From JBCBXA01 sp039816825 (lineage in GTDB: Bacteria > Pseudomonadota > Alphaproteobacteria > Rhizobiales > Rhizobiaceae), in contig JBCBXA010000006.1 of assembly GCA_039816825.1 (NCBI GenBank), positions 1-61,182 on the forward strand: a stretch of 61,182 nt of DNA, written 5' to 3'. Numbering within the stretch: position 1 is the stretch's first letter; each line of letters begins with the position of its first letter. This document shows, one piece after another, positions 9,219 to 17,811 of the stretch. The notes under the pieces were generated by a model. It searched no databases. It saw only the letters and a program-made list of their open reading frames with translations, and was not told the origin of the DNA. A program made the position numbers and the translations under genes.

Positions 9219-10133
9219 CTAAAGGCCGACCATCCGTCGAATGTCCTGTGGCTTGAGGCCCGATGCCCGCAGGCTTGTAAGACTGGTGTCGTCGCGGCTT
9301 TTGGAGAGTTTACGACCGTCATCGCCCAGGATGAGGTCGTGGTGGTGATAGGTGGGGCAGGGCAGGCCCAGCAACATTTGCAGCACCCGGTGCACGGCAG
9401 TGGCGGGTTCGAGATCCTGCCCCCGCACGACATGGGTGATCCCCTGAATGGCATCATCCACCACCACCGAAAGGTGGTAGCTGGTCGGTGTCTCGCGACG
9501 GGCGAGGACCACATCCCCCCATTGCTCAGGCCGCTGTGTTTTTTCGGATACCGAACCATCTTCGAGGCTCAGACCCGGCCAGCCGATGGGACTGGTTCCA
9601 AGATGTTTAAGCGCCGAATCCATATTCAATCGCCACGCGAAGGGTTCGGCGCTTTCCGCGATGGCGTCTTGCTCGGCTTCGGTTCGGTCACGCTCGGCTG
9701 TGGGGTAGAGTGGTGTCCCATCTGGGTCGCGTGGCCAGACTTTACCCTGCGCTTCGGCGGCTTCGATCTGCCGTCTTAGCGCAGCGCGGCTCAGCGTGGC
9801 AGGGTAGATCAGACCGGCGTCCCGCAGGGTTTCCAGCGCGTTCGCATAGTCTGCAAAATGCTCGGACTGCCGTCGCACCGGCTCTTCCCATTCGATACCG
9901 AGCCAGCGCATGTCCTCGAAGATCGCTTCTTCGTAGGCCGGTGTGCAGCGCACTGTGTCGATATCCTCCAGCCGCAAAAGGAACCGGCCCTCCATGGCCC
10001 GGCACATCTCAAAATTGACAAGCGCCGACAGTGCGTGCCCAAGGTGCAGCAGCCCATTGGGGCTGGGCGCAAAGCGAAATACGGGAGGCGTCGCTGTGGC
10101 GGGATCGAAGCGATCGAGAGCATCTGTTGCCAT
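9219..10133 (-). CDS. gluQ: Glutamyl-Q tRNA(Asp) synthetase
   Basis: 304 residues. The truncated GluRS-like catalytic core carries the HIGH-type motif FRFAPSPNGLLHLGHA near residue 20 and the KLSKS motif in LILGDDGRKLSKSRD. The anticodon-binding domain of real GluRS is missing. GluQ attaches glutamate to queuosine in the anticodon of tRNA-Asp. The Cys-x-Cys zinc site of the E. coli enzyme is absent here (LIYPATLSR). The ATG at 10133 overlaps the start codon of the divergent glycosylase gene. Confidence 0.92.
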   Translation of the reverse strand: MATDALDRFDPATATPPVFRFAPSPNGLLHLGHALSALVNFEMCRAMEGRFLLRLEDIDTVRCTPAYEEAIFEDMRWLGIEWEEPVRRQSEHFADYANALETLRDAGLIYPATLSRAALRRQIEAAEAQGKVWPRDPDGTPLYPTAERDRTEAEQDAIAESAEPFAWRLNMDSALKHLGTSPIGWPGLSLEDGSVSEKTQRPEQWGDVVLARRETPTSYHLSVVVDDAIQGITHVVRGQDLEPATAVHRVLQMLLGLPCPTYHHHDLILGDDGRKLSKSRDDTSLTSLRASGLKPQDIRRMVGL

Positions 10134-10788
10134 GCCGCCGCTTACCAGCGATGGCGCATTGGCGGAAGCGTTGGATGTTCTGGTAGAGCGCGAGCCGAGG
10201 TTTGGACCAGTCCGCGAGATGGTGGGGGATGTCCCCCTTCGCCGTGCCCCGGCCGATTTTGAGGGTTTGGCCCACATCATCTGTGGCCAGCAGGTCTCAA
10301 AGGCGGCGGCAACGGCGATCTGGACACGCTTCAAGGACCATGTGCCCGTCGTCACAGCCGGCACGATCCACGCTCTTCCAGACGAGCCCTTCATCGAGAG
10401 CGGCTTCTCCCGGGGCAAGCAGGCAACCTTGCGTGGGCTTGCGCAGCATATGCTGGACACCGGCATGGATCTGGGTGCGTTGGTTGCCTTGCCTGCAGAG
10501 GAGGCCGAGGCACAGCTGACCGCTCTCAAGGGAATCGGGCCCTGGACAGCACAATGCTATCTGCTCTTCTGCGGGGGGCATCCGGATGTGTTTCCCGCTG
10601 GCGACATCGCGTTGCAGCAGGCAGCGCTCGAAATCTTCAACATGCGTGGCGGGCGGCCAGACCCGATCAAGATGGCGCGACGCGCCAAGCAATGGCGCCC
10701 TGTGAGAGCCGCCGCCGCGCGACTGCTCTGGACCCACTACAATGTCGTGCGCGGCACACCGACGGGCAGCGGCGTAGAGGCGGTTTGA
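10132..10788 (+). CDS. AlkA-like DNA-3-methyladenine glycosylase II (HhH-GPD)
   Basis: 218 residues. The helix-hairpin-helix plus Gly/Pro/Asp motif is complete: LKGIGPWTAQCYLLF with the downstream catalytic Asp in FPAGDIALQ. FEGLAHIICGQQVSKAAA is the usual N-terminal signature of the short alphaproteobacterial AlkA form. It excises alkylated bases in base-excision repair. The ATG at 10132 matches the family N-terminus; the longer open frame is antisense to gluQ. Confidence 0.88.
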   Translation: MPPLTSDGALAEALDVLVEREPRFGPVREMVGDVPLRRAPADFEGLAHIICGQQVSKAAATAIWTRFKDHVPVVTAGTIHALPDEPFIESGFSRGKQATLRGLAQHMLDTGMDLGALVALPAEEAEAQLTALKGIGPWTAQCYLLFCGGHPDVFPAGDIALQQAALEIFNMRGGRPDPIKMARRAKQWRPVRAAAARLLWTHYNVVRGTPTGSGVEAV

Positions 10789-10794
10789 CAGCCG

Positions 10795-11250
10795 TTATCG
10801 GGATTTCCTCAAGCCCACATAGTAAGCCCATAGACTCAGGACGACCGCAGCAGAGGATACGATTGTCATCACCGTGCCCGGTACAAAATTCACGAAGCCA
10901 CCCAGGTCCATGAAAATGAAATAGCCGACATCGGTTACCCAACCCACGATGGCCGTCATGAAAATGGCCATGACTGACTGTTGCCATATGAGGATGCCAC
11001 CAACGACGGTGAAGGCTCCTATCCAAAGAAGGTTGAAGCCATGCTGGTTCAATACAGCGCCAACAGCAGGGTGAAAGTCGTTGGCTATAAGAGCTGGATC
11101 CACGGCGTCAGCGATGCCCGCAACCGCCCCTCCCGCGTCCTGAAAGATGGTCATGACCCCCGCAAACATGTGCACGAGACCCCAGATCACCCAAAGGATT
11201 GCTGCCATTTTAAGAAGAAGGGTGTGGTTGCTTGTCATTTGGTGGCCCAT
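10795..11250 (-). CDS. Four-helix membrane protein of unknown function, divergent from a MarR gene
   Basis: 151 residues with four predicted membrane helices (LLLKMAAILWVIWGLVHMFAG, FNLLWIGAFTVVGGILIW, MAIFMTAIVGWVTDVGYFIF, TVMTIVSSAAVVLSLWAYY). No known domain recognised. The ATG at 11238 is an alternative start. It shares a 90-bp intergenic region and a candidate operator with the divergent MarR regulator, which suggests it is the regulated target. Confidence 0.7.
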   Translation of the reverse strand: MGHQMTSNHTLLLKMAAILWVIWGLVHMFAGVMTIFQDAGGAVAGIADAVDPALIANDFHPAVGAVLNQHGFNLLWIGAFTVVGGILIWQQSVMAIFMTAIVGWVTDVGYFIFMDLGGFVNFVPGTVMTIVSSAAVVLSLWAYYVGLRKSR

Positions 11251-11259
11251 TGATCAGTT

Positions 11260-11289
11260 TTGACTTGGAATTCGGAAGCAATCTATAAG
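11260..11289 (+). promoter_or_regulatory. Promoter of the MarR gene
   Basis: TTGACT (11260-11265) and TATAAG (11284-11289) are separated by 18 nt and precede the MarR start by about 50 bp. Confidence 0.5.
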
Positions 11290-11299
11290 GTAGACTTAG

Positions 11300-11320
11300 T
11301 CCACTAATTAATTTGGTGGA
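11300..11320. promoter_or_regulatory. Candidate MarR operator (21-bp imperfect palindrome)
   Basis: Arms TCCAC and GTGGA flank an A/T-rich core, forming an imperfect palindrome just downstream of the marR -10 box. A minus-strand TTGACA at 11329-11324 suggests a second, divergent promoter overlapping the same site. The position suits autorepression and control of the divergent membrane gene. Confidence 0.5.
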
Positions 11321-11340
11321 TCATGTCAACAATCTGACGC

Positions 11341-11760
11341 ATGGACGATACAGAGCTCGCACTTCTCATCGACCGCTTCATGCGCAGAATTCATTTCGGG
11401 CTGCAGTCGAAAGCTCACTCGTTCGACAAAGCGAAAGTTGGGCCTGGCGGTGGCATCATTCTGCTGACGTTGGCCGAGATGGGACGGCCGGGCCTGCATG
11501 AACTCACCACGCGTGTGGCGCGGGATAAATCGCAGATGACGCGATCAATTCGAGCTCTCGAGGAGAAGGGACTCGTCGAGCGGTCGGCGTCAGAAGATGA
11601 TGCACGGGTGACCTTAATCGCTTTGACGGATGCCGGTCATCGTGTTGTGCAAGAACTTCAGGGCGCCGTTGCAGAGACCATCGGCAGCATTCTGGCACCC
11701 ATCTCCAAGTCAGAAGAAGATGTTCTGAAAAGCCTTCTGAGAAGGGCGCTTTCAGACTGA
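11341..11760 (+). CDS. MarR-family transcriptional regulator
   Basis: 139 residues with a winged helix-turn-helix: LTLAEMGRPGLHELTTRVARDKSQMTRSIRALEEKGLVER, followed by the wing (SEDDARVTLIALTDAG). Dimerisation helices lie at both ends. Probably controls the divergent membrane protein and itself through the palindrome at 11300-11320. Ligand unknown. Confidence 0.88.
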   Translation: MDDTELALLIDRFMRRIHFGLQSKAHSFDKAKVGPGGGIILLTLAEMGRPGLHELTTRVARDKSQMTRSIRALEEKGLVERSASEDDARVTLIALTDAGHRVVQELQGAVAETIGSILAPISKSEEDVLKSLLRRALSD

Positions 11761-11867
11761 ATCCAGCGCGAGAATCGGCCTTGTGTGTTCCCTGCCAAGA
11801 TCCTGCGTATTTCGCTCCAGATGTGTTCGAGAGTTCGGTCCTTTGCGGCGCGATGGCACAATCTCGA

Positions 11868-14063
11868 TCACGCCGCGCTTTGGCGATGATCGTCCGTTTT
11901 CTTGGATATCTCTTCGATGGCTCTCGTCATGCCGACCGCCGGAACGGGGCGTGAATAGTAATAGCCCTGCACCGAGCCGACGCCCAGAGACTCCACAAAG
12001 CTGACTTCGCCAGCCTCTTCAGCGCCTTCGGCGACGATGGTCATGCCAAGGCCTTTGGCCAGGGCCACGATGCCCTTGAGCAGGTTTTCGTCCTGCTTGT
12101 TGCCCGGCGCATTGCGCACGAAGGACTGGTCGATCTTCAACTGATCAAAAGGCAGTTTGTTCAGGTAGCCAAGCGATGAATAGCCGGACCCAAAATCGTC
12201 GAGGGACAGGATGATCCCAAGGTCTCGTATGTCGTGAAGGATGGCGGCGATATCGCTTCCCTGCGCATCTGCAAACACGCTCTCGGTGACTTCGACGCAC
12301 AGATAGCGGCCATCAAGCCTGTGCTTGTCGAGGCAGGATTTCAGGTTGGAGACAAAGTCCTGCTGCCAAAGCTGGATAGGTGAGACGTTGACCGCGATGT
12401 GGCCGAAGCTGAGGCCATCATCGAGCCATGCCCGGGCCTGGGCACAGGCCTGATCAAGAACGCGCTCGCCAATCTCCACGATCAGCCCACAGCGTTCGGC
12501 GATGGTGATGAACTCACTCGGGGCGACCCATCCTTCGGTGGGGTGCTTCCAGCGGGCCAAAGCTTCCAGACCAACCACCTGACCTGATTGGGGTTCGATC
12601 TGCGGCTGATAGTGCAGCATCAGATGGTCTTCATCCAGCGCGTAGCGCAGACCGCTTTCTATCAGCATTTCTCGCGCTGTGTTGTCGGTCATGTCTTCGG
12701 CGAAGATCACACAGCGCTGCGTGTCCTGCGCGCAGGCGACACGGAGTGCGAGGTCGGCTTTCCGCATGGCGGCTTCCGCGTCCTGCGCATGGTCTGGCAG
12801 GAGGCAGATTCCGATGGCCGCATCCAGATGAACCTCGTCGTCCTGTACGGCGACCGGCTTTCCAAGTTCGGTGGCGAGAGCCTTGCCCAATTCCATGACC
12901 TCAGCTTCCGAATAGGCGCCTTCCATGATGACTGCGAACTTCTTATCGCCCGTGCGGGCGACGTTGGCATCGCCGCCAAGCGTCATGGCGATGGTCATGC
13001 CGGCATGGCGCAGAAGTTCATCTCCCGTGGCGGTTCCGTAAACCGCGCTTACTCGAGCAAAGCGAACCATGTCGATGTGCATCATCATGGATGGCGTGCC
13101 CGCGGTGGACTTAGCCAGAGCAGCATCGAGGTCGCGCAGGAAACGAGCGCGATTGCCCTGACCCGTCGCAGGATCCGTGTAGGCAAGATAGGCCAGCTCG
13201 TCCTGCAGCCGGGACACGCGGCCCAGGCCTTGGGCGAGCGCTCCAACTTCATCATGACGTTCAATAAATGGCACCTGATCCTGATTCTTGCTGTCGGCCA
13301 TCTTGTTGGCGAACTGTGCCAGATTGCGCAGCGGCTGCATGGCGCGGGTCATCCAGAAGATGCCAAAGCCGGCGACGAGCAACAGGACGGCAATCGCCGA
13401 TTTCAACAACACCGTACGCAGGCGATCCCGTGCAACGGTCAGATCGTCCGCCCAACCGACGTCCACCGCCAGTGCGCCTGCAATGGTGCTCCCCGATGAA
13501 AGGACAGGCGTCAGGTAGGCAAGCCTCAAGCGACCCATGACCGGCACCTCCCCTGTGAAGGGTTTGGAAGCGGCCAAGGATGCGTAGGCCGGGTGACCTT
13601 CGCTGATCGACATGGGCGGGGGCATGGAACCGTCCGGCTTTCGGAAGGTCGTCGCAAACCGATCAAAACCCCGGGTCTCGCCGTTGAACACGAAAAGGTT
13701 TGCCGCGCCCTGATTGTTGCCCCCGATCTCCGCCAGCAGGGCGTCGTAAAAGTCGGAATATTGCAGCGCGGCCGCCGTTTCGTCTGTTCTGAGCTTCAGT
13801 GCCGCAGGCAGATTGTCGTTTCCGCGGACAACCGAGAACTGGCCACCGGTGGCGTGTTCCATGGTGCTGGCAGCGGCCCGTGCCGCGCGATCAATGCGGA
13901 TTTTGGCGTTTTCAACGGTCACATCGGAGAGGTGCTTGTACCCGAGTGCAGCCATCACCACGATGCCAATGGTCACCAGCGCAACCACAAGTGCAGTCAG
14001 CTTTAAGGGTAGTGAAAATCTCAATTTGCCGAAGCTTGAATAAGTCATCGCGTTCTCGCCCAT
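11868..14063 (-). CDS. Membrane-bound c-di-GMP phosphodiesterase: sensor, HAMP, degenerate GGDEF, EAL
   Basis: 731 residues from the ATG at 14063 (an alternative is 14048). One membrane helix (LKLTALVVALVTIGIVVMAAL) and a periplasmic sensor of about 165 residues are followed by a second helix (AIAVLLLVAGFGIFWMT) and a HAMP-like segment. The GGDEF position reads RTGDKKF, so cyclase activity is not expected. The EAL domain keeps LEALARW, NVS, EVTESVF, DDFGSGYSSL and the terminal EGAEE, so it should hydrolyse c-di-GMP. The membrane layout suggests an external signal tunes breakdown. Confidence 0.88.
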   Translation of the reverse strand: MGENAMTYSSFGKLRFSLPLKLTALVVALVTIGIVVMAALGYKHLSDVTVENAKIRIDRAARAAASTMEHATGGQFSVVRGNDNLPAALKLRTDETAAALQYSDFYDALLAEIGGNNQGAANLFVFNGETRGFDRFATTFRKPDGSMPPPMSISEGHPAYASLAASKPFTGEVPVMGRLRLAYLTPVLSSGSTIAGALAVDVGWADDLTVARDRLRTVLLKSAIAVLLLVAGFGIFWMTRAMQPLRNLAQFANKMADSKNQDQVPFIERHDEVGALAQGLGRVSRLQDELAYLAYTDPATGQGNRARFLRDLDAALAKSTAGTPSMMMHIDMVRFARVSAVYGTATGDELLRHAGMTIAMTLGGDANVARTGDKKFAVIMEGAYSEAEVMELGKALATELGKPVAVQDDEVHLDAAIGICLLPDHAQDAEAAMRKADLALRVACAQDTQRCVIFAEDMTDNTAREMLIESGLRYALDEDHLMLHYQPQIEPQSGQVVGLEALARWKHPTEGWVAPSEFITIAERCGLIVEIGERVLDQACAQARAWLDDGLSFGHIAVNVSPIQLWQQDFVSNLKSCLDKHRLDGRYLCVEVTESVFADAQGSDIAAILHDIRDLGIILSLDDFGSGYSSLGYLNKLPFDQLKIDQSFVRNAPGNKQDENLLKGIVALAKGLGMTIVAEGAEEAGEVSFVESLGVGSVQGYYYSRPVPAVGMTRAIEEISKKTDDHRQSAA

Positions 14064-14470
14064 GAACGGTTCTTTCGCGACATGTTGCCAAGCAAGGATG
14101 AATATAGATTTATCGAGTGTTGAGATAAATGTGCGAGAAGTTACCAGATGGTATCTGCTCAACTCTCCAGCACGACGATTGGCTTCGTGGCGGTTCAAAT
14201 TTGATCAAAGACATACTTGAGTTCCAACCTCGAACACCGGTTGATGTTCTCAGTTCTTGCCGCCGCCGTTCTCCATCCGCGTTCCTTTGCTCCCACATCG
14301 CCGCACTTTTGGCCTTCGCACTTGTGCACAGGGAAAAATCGGCCAAATTTCACAGGGGTGACATATGTCCATAGGATCAGGGTCACCATGCGGCCCATCG
14401 ATGGGCCGTTTGATTCGCCGGATTGATACGCGCGAAACGGCCTCTCGGCTCCCCGCGCGGAGGAGTGACC
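14064..14470. other. 407-bp non-coding region with nested palindromes
   Basis: No convincing gene. The part nearest the HNH gene holds the perfect 10-bp palindrome GACATATGTC (14360-14369), GGTGAC/GTCACC arms at 14357-14362 and 14382-14387, and the perfect 18-bp palindrome CGGCCCATCGATGGGCCG (14391-14408) followed by TTTGATT. These could be operators or a weak terminator. The first 290 bp show nothing clear. Confidence 0.5.
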
Positions 14471-15070
14471 GTGACGATCAATGTGAAGCCAGAGGATCTC
14501 GAAGGAAGCGATCCATCTGATGTTTTCAGGCCGGAGGCTCACCCTGCGCTGGTGCTGAACGCGGACTATCGGCCGCTCAGCTATTACCCCCTGTCGCTTT
14601 GGAACTGGCAGGACGCGGTGAAAGCCGTGTTCCTGGATCGGGTCAACATTGTTGCCGAATATGAAGGCGAGGTCACATCGCCTTCTTTCTCCATGCGGCT
14701 GCCATCGGTGGTGTCGCTCAAGAGCTATGTGCAGCCATCGCGCAAACCGGCTTTCACCCGGTTTAACGTGTTCCTGCGGGACAAATTCGAGTGCCAATAT
14801 TGCGGGTCAACTGAAGATCTGACCTTCGACCATGTGGTCCCGAGGCGCCTCGGTGGTCAGACCACTTGGGAGAATGTGTGCGCCGCGTGCTCCCCCTGCA
14901 ACCTCAGGAAGGGCGGCAAGTCATGCAAGGATGCTGACATGTTCCCCCAGCAAAAGCCCTATGTGCCGACGGTCTACGATTTGCACAATAATGGCCGAAA
15001 ATTTCCACCCAACCATCTGCACGAAAGCTGGATGGATTATCTCTACTGGGACGCGCCGCTGGAGGCTTAG
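14471..15070 (+). CDS. Stand-alone HNH endonuclease
   Basis: 199 residues. The GTG at 14471 is chosen because GGAGGA ends 6 nt upstream. CQYCG and CAACSPCNLRKGGKS supply four zinc-binding Cys, and DHVVPRRLGGQTTWENVCAACSPCN carries the HNH active site. The N-terminal half (HPALVLNADYRPLSYYPLS) is the usual extension of a widely conserved alphaproteobacterial HNH protein. No phage or restriction partner is nearby, so a housekeeping DNA role is likely but undefined. Confidence 0.88.
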   Translation: MTINVKPEDLEGSDPSDVFRPEAHPALVLNADYRPLSYYPLSLWNWQDAVKAVFLDRVNIVAEYEGEVTSPSFSMRLPSVVSLKSYVQPSRKPAFTRFNVFLRDKFECQYCGSTEDLTFDHVVPRRLGGQTTWENVCAACSPCNLRKGGKSCKDADMFPQQKPYVPTVYDLHNNGRKFPPNHLHESWMDYLYWDAPLEA

Positions 15071-15073
15071 CCC

Positions 15074-15622
15074 TTACTCGGCTGGCTCGAGCAGCGGGTT
15101 GCCGCGCTCTTCGGCTGCGGCTTGGAACGCGGGAGCTCCGGTTTCCTTCTGCAGGTGATTGAAGAACACTTCAGCTGCCATGGTGAGATAGGAGATCAGC
15201 AGCACGCCCACATAGGTGGTGTGCTCCCAAAGTTCCACGCGATCACCGACCACCACATCGAAGATGGCGAAGCCGAGGAAGCAGATGACCGACATGGCCA
15301 CTGCCAGGTCAGCCCAGCGCACTGCGCCCGGCGTTTGTCGTACGAGTTCCCGAAGGGCGTAAAGGAAGAGGCCTGCCAGGGCGATTTCCACGATCCCCGC
15401 AAAGAGGAGCGTGGGCACGATCGCGCCTTCCGGGAATGCCAGCCGGTCAAAATACATTCCGAACTTCTCCACCCGGTCATTGCCGTACCAGGTCATCACG
15501 CCGAGGCTCTTGCGGGCCAGAAATTTGTCCAGGCCATTGAGCAGCCAGAACGCCATCCAGTAGGTGCAGATGGCCAGCGTGACGGGGCGGCGGGCGAAAA
15601 CGGTCATGAAGTTCTGAAGCAT
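15074..15622 (-). CDS. Uncharacterised four-helix membrane protein
   Basis: 182 residues with four likely membrane helices (PVTLAICTYWMAFWLLNGLD, IVPTLLFAGIVEIALAGLFL, LAVAMSVICFLGFAIFDVVV, TTYVGVLLISYLTMAAEVFF) and a soluble Glu-rich tail. The helix count and short loops recall DoxX-type proteins, but I do not see a diagnostic motif. Convergent with the HNH gene, with 3 bp between the stops. Confidence 0.65.
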   Translation of the reverse strand: MLQNFMTVFARRPVTLAICTYWMAFWLLNGLDKFLARKSLGVMTWYGNDRVEKFGMYFDRLAFPEGAIVPTLLFAGIVEIALAGLFLYALRELVRQTPGAVRWADLAVAMSVICFLGFAIFDVVVGDRVELWEHTTYVGVLLISYLTMAAEVFFNHLQKETGAPAFQAAAEERGNPLLEPAE

Positions 15623-15732
15623 GGCTCGGCTCGATGGTTTTAAGACTGTTCACGCCAGCGTGAACGGCAACTCTTGCCAAGGGCTGAACAGAGGGTGCAA
15701 GGCTGTGAGCATGGTTTCCAAGAGGTGAGCGG

Positions 15733-16929
15733 GTGGCCGAAAATACAAGCGTCGGCGCGGGCAAGGGGATGACGATTGCGGTCCTGTCGATGGCGAACTT
15801 CGTCATCGGTATCGGCGCGTTTGTCGTCATTGGTATGCTGGTGCCGTTGGGCGATGCCTTCGGTACTGAACCGGGCACAACCGGCTGGGTGTTGACGGCT
15901 TACGCCATCGCCTATGCGATCCTGTCACCCATTCTGGTATCGGCGTCCGGGGCGATGGGTCGGCGGCGTGTTCTGGCTTTCGCTGTGACGCTTTTTGGCG
16001 CGGCCTGCCTGATCTGCGCCTTGGCCAACTCCTTCACGGTTCTTTTGGCCGGACGTGTCCTGGCCGCTGCCGCTGCGGGCATGGTTACACCGGTGGCTGC
16101 CGCCGTTGCTGCTGGGCTCAGTCCGCCCGAGGATCGGGCCAACGCCATTGCCAAAGTTTTCATCGGGATGACGCTCGCGCAGGTTTTTGGCCTGCCGCTC
16201 GGCAGTCTGCTCGCCTATGAGATAGGCTGGCAGAGCGCATTCCTCTTGGTGACCGCCCTCTCGGTGCCGGTGGCCATCGCCATCTGGCGCGTCGTGCCGG
16301 CCGGGCTTGCCTTTCAAGCGGTGGGGCTTGGCGATCTGAAGAAGACGCTCGCTCGTGGGTCCGTGATGCTGGCGGTAGGGTTCACGGCCACCTATCTGGC
16401 CGCGATCTACGTCGTCTATACCTATTTCGCGCCGATCCTTACATCGGGCATTGGTTTTGGCCCTGCTGAGATTTCCTTTGCACTGCTCGCCTTTGGGCTG
16501 GGCGCGGTGGTGGGAAACATTGCCGGTGGTCGGCTGGCCTCCCGCTTTGGATCTGTGCCCACACTTCTGGTTCTGGCGGCCGCTCAGGTCGGCTGGCTGG
16601 CGGTGTTCTCGTTTCTGCCCACATCCACCTTCGGCACGATTGTCTTCATCTTCGCATGGTCGACCATGGGCTGGTCGTTTGTGGCTGGCCAGCAGGCACG
16701 CCTCATCACACTGCTACCCGAGGCGCCGAGCGTCGTTCTGGCGTTGAATGCCGCTGCGATTTACGTTGGCACCGCTGCCGGAGCCTTTGCGGGCAGTCTG
16801 GTGATCGCCGGATATGGCCTAGGCTCCCTGGGCATTGCCGCATCGCTGTTGGCCTTGGTGGCCCTTGGCAACCTGATTGCGTCTGCACTCATCAGCGGTG
16901 ACATGCCGCGCGGTGGAAAGCTGGCCTAA
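15733..16929 (+). CDS. MFS transporter (AraJ/DHA1-like)
   Basis: 398 residues, 12 helices. The GTG start has AGAGGTGA upstream. MFS signature around GAMGRRRVLAFAV between helices 2 and 3, and PVAAAVAAGLSPPEDRANAIAKVFIGMTLAQVFGLPLG as in the DHA1 drug/sugar exporter group. The TauE/SafE gene starts 3 bp after its stop, so the two form an operon. Substrate unknown. Confidence 0.85.
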   Translation: MAENTSVGAGKGMTIAVLSMANFVIGIGAFVVIGMLVPLGDAFGTEPGTTGWVLTAYAIAYAILSPILVSASGAMGRRRVLAFAVTLFGAACLICALANSFTVLLAGRVLAAAAAGMVTPVAAAVAAGLSPPEDRANAIAKVFIGMTLAQVFGLPLGSLLAYEIGWQSAFLLVTALSVPVAIAIWRVVPAGLAFQAVGLGDLKKTLARGSVMLAVGFTATYLAAIYVVYTYFAPILTSGIGFGPAEISFALLAFGLGAVVGNIAGGRLASRFGSVPTLLVLAAAQVGWLAVFSFLPTSTFGTIVFIFAWSTMGWSFVAGQQARLITLLPEAPSVVLALNAAAIYVGTAAGAFAGSLVIAGYGLGSLGIAASLLALVALGNLIASALISGDMPRGGKLA

Positions 16930-16932
16930 CCG

Positions 16933-17679
16933 GTGGAGTTCACGCCTCTCCTCATCGCCGCCATTGGTGTCGTCTTTCTTCTGGCCGGAACCATCAAGGG
17001 CACGGTCGGCATTGGCCTGCCGGCGGCTTCGGTTGGCATGATGGCGCTGTTTCTTCCGCCGAAGGTAGCCATCACGCTGGTGGTGGTGCCCATCGTCATC
17101 GTCAACGTCTGGCAGTATTGGACGGCGGGGGATCGCATTGGTGCTCTGCGGCGCTATTGGCTCTTTATCGCGGCCATGTTGCCCACCTTGTTTGTGATGA
17201 CCTTCGTCACAGCCCAGGTGGATGGGCGCACGATTGCGCTTGTGCTGGGGCTGGTCGTCGTGGCGTTTGCCGCGACCAATCTGTTCTTTTCACCGCCCGC
17301 CCTGCCCATGCGTTTCGACAGGCCAGCGCAAGTGCTGGGCGGGTTTGGGGCAGGGGTGTTTGGTGGGCTCACGTCTGTCTGGGCACCGCCAATCATGATC
17401 TACATGCTCGCGCGGCGTGTGGAGAAGGATGAGTTCGTCCGCGGCTGCGGCGTAGTTTTTGCCGCTGGCAGCGTGCCTTTGTTTCTCGGCTTCGTCTGGA
17501 ATGGTCTGCTGCAGGGGAGTACAGCACTTGTGTCTACGGCGATGGTCGTGCCTGCGCTTGTGGGCTTTGCGGTTGGCGCGCGTCTGCGCCAGCACATCGA
17601 CAGCGACCGGTTCCGAACCATAGTTCTGGTCCTGTTTCTGCTGATCGGTGTCAATCTCCTGCGACGCGCGCTCTTCTGA
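16933..17679 (+). CDS. TauE/SafE family sulfite/organosulfur exporter-like permease
   Basis: 248 residues, GTG start 3 bp after the MFS gene. Contains the glycine-rich GTIKGTVGIGLPAASVGMMAL repeat and its second copy GGFGAGVFGGLTSVWAPPIMIYM, the internal duplication of this family. Seven to eight helices. Family members export sulfite, sulfoacetate or other small anions; no sulfur genes flank it, so the substrate is open. Confidence 0.82.
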   Translation: MEFTPLLIAAIGVVFLLAGTIKGTVGIGLPAASVGMMALFLPPKVAITLVVVPIVIVNVWQYWTAGDRIGALRRYWLFIAAMLPTLFVMTFVTAQVDGRTIALVLGLVVVAFAATNLFFSPPALPMRFDRPAQVLGGFGAGVFGGLTSVWAPPIMIYMLARRVEKDEFVRGCGVVFAAGSVPLFLGFVWNGLLQGSTALVSTAMVVPALVGFAVGARLRQHIDSDRFRTIVLVLFLLIGVNLLRRALF

Positions 17680-17811
17680 CCAAGCCCCAAGTTCTAAAGT
17701 GCAAAGGGTTTGCGCAGTTGCACTGATTGCGCCGGTGGGAGGCCTTGCCTAAAACGCTCTCAACTGACGCCCCGGCCTGCTCACAAGCGGCCTGACCGAA
17801 ACGGACTGTCC

